Assembly (NCBI GenBank): GCA_013374505.1
Contig: QENJ01000085.1
Location: forward strand, 1 to 12,831
Direction of reading: 5' to 3'
DNA from: Candidatus Methanophagaceae archaeon
GTDB taxonomy: Archaea; Halobacteriota; Syntropharchaeia; Alkanophagales; Methanospirareceae
Length of the DNA stretch: 12,831 nt
Numbering within the stretch: the stretch's first letter is position 1; the number at the start of each line of letters is the position of its first letter. Both the position numbers and the translations under genes were made by a program. Under the pieces are notes generated by a model. The model was not told where the DNA came from. It was given only the letters and a program-made list of their open reading frames with translations, and did no database searches. Of the stretch, positions 12,492 to 12,831 are shown one piece after another.

Positions 12492-12831
12492 CAGGGTATT
12501 GCAGCCTCAGGTACTGAGATGAGCACGTCCACAACACAGGTAGCAGCATCAGTGCAGCAGATAGCAAAGGGTGCAAAGGATCAGGCAGAGAAGACAGATG
12601 CGGCATCCACTGCTGCTGAACAGATTTCAACGGCTGCTACTGAGGTGTACGACAGTGCGGATGAAGTAAAAAGAGCAGCATCTGCCGCGAATAAGAGTGC
12701 CCAGACAGGTCTTAGAAGAGTGGCTGAGGCGGTTAAAAGCATGCAGGGAATATCAGATGTAGCAAAGAAGACATCAGTAACAGTTGAAATCATGACGCAG
12801 AGGGGCGAGGAAATTGCCATGACATTGGGTG
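12492..12831 (+). pseudogene. middle segment of an MCP on the opposite strand (partial, runs off the window)
   Basis: The plus-strand frame from CAG 12492 is open to the window end (113 codons) and reads QGIAASGTEMSTSTTQVAAS and onward to IMTQRGEEIAMTLG. It aligns gap-free with residues 224-336 of the intact receptor; only three of the first 34 residues differ. It is the adaptation-helix region just before the signalling tip, so coding beyond the edge should continue into the tip. There is no HAMP, membrane region or proper start in front of it: upstream lies the antisense of the other MCP fragment. The first ATG in frame is at 12519. It is therefore an orphaned middle piece, not an independent gene. 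Confidence 0.8.

Noticed and set aside
12581..12820. Minus-strand frame at the right edge
   Set aside because: Antisense of the plus-strand MCP segment, which aligns gap-free with the intact receptor.
1..12831. tRNA, rRNA, transposase, integrase or toxin-antitoxin genes
   Set aside because: None could be recognised on either strand; the window is metabolic plus chemotaxis coding sequence.

Overview
The window looks archaeal, probably euryarchaeal, of the methanogen / ANME / Archaeoglobus kind; the lineage call is low confidence. The evidence is an acetyl-CoA synthetase (ADP-forming) alpha subunit encoded on its own, a multi-subunit 2-oxoacid:ferredoxin oxidoreductase, AT-rich TATA-like boxes about 25-50 nt ahead of several starts, some starts without a Shine-Dalgarno (SD) site, and a chemotaxis set with a CheC/CheX-type phosphatase. 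Almost every gene lies on the minus strand, so transcription runs from high to low coordinates.

Energy-metabolism block (5235 down to 109): porG-porD fusion, porA, porB, acdA, ndk. The three por genes encode a complete 2-oxoacid:ferredoxin oxidoreductase (gamma, delta, alpha, beta). It makes acyl-CoA and reduced ferredoxin. AcdA, the phospho-His subunit of ADP-forming acyl-CoA synthetase, would release the free acid with NTP synthesis. The nucleoside diphosphate kinase would equilibrate the NTP pool. porB overlaps acdA, and porA to porB is 5 nt, so these are co-translated. The ndk frame is broken at an A9 run, and the correct C-terminus is readable in another frame down to 109. A 67-bp palindromic element built of ACTGATT / ACAGATT units sits between porGD and porA.

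Middle (5457-5933): a RidA-family protein that unusually carries an N-terminal signal peptide with a lipobox-like cysteine.

Chemotaxis block (12490 down to 6004): a broken MCP, cheW, an intact four-TM MCP, cheY, a CheC/CheX-like phosphatase, cheB and cheA. CheA lacks the P2 domain. No cheR or cheD is visible. The MCPs would signal through CheW to CheA, which phosphorylates CheY and CheB; the CheX-like protein would dephosphorylate CheY.

The most striking feature is at the right edge. The MCP beside cheW reads on the minus strand from its C-terminus up to about 12490. At a shared 9-base sequence (12483-12491) the DNA switches to MCP sequence on the PLUS strand, from an earlier part of the same type of protein, and stays open to the window end. 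This is either a real inversion inside a receptor gene or an inverted-chimera artefact. Homopolymer runs also appear to break ndk and the start of the cheX-like gene, so sequencing or assembly error must be considered throughout.
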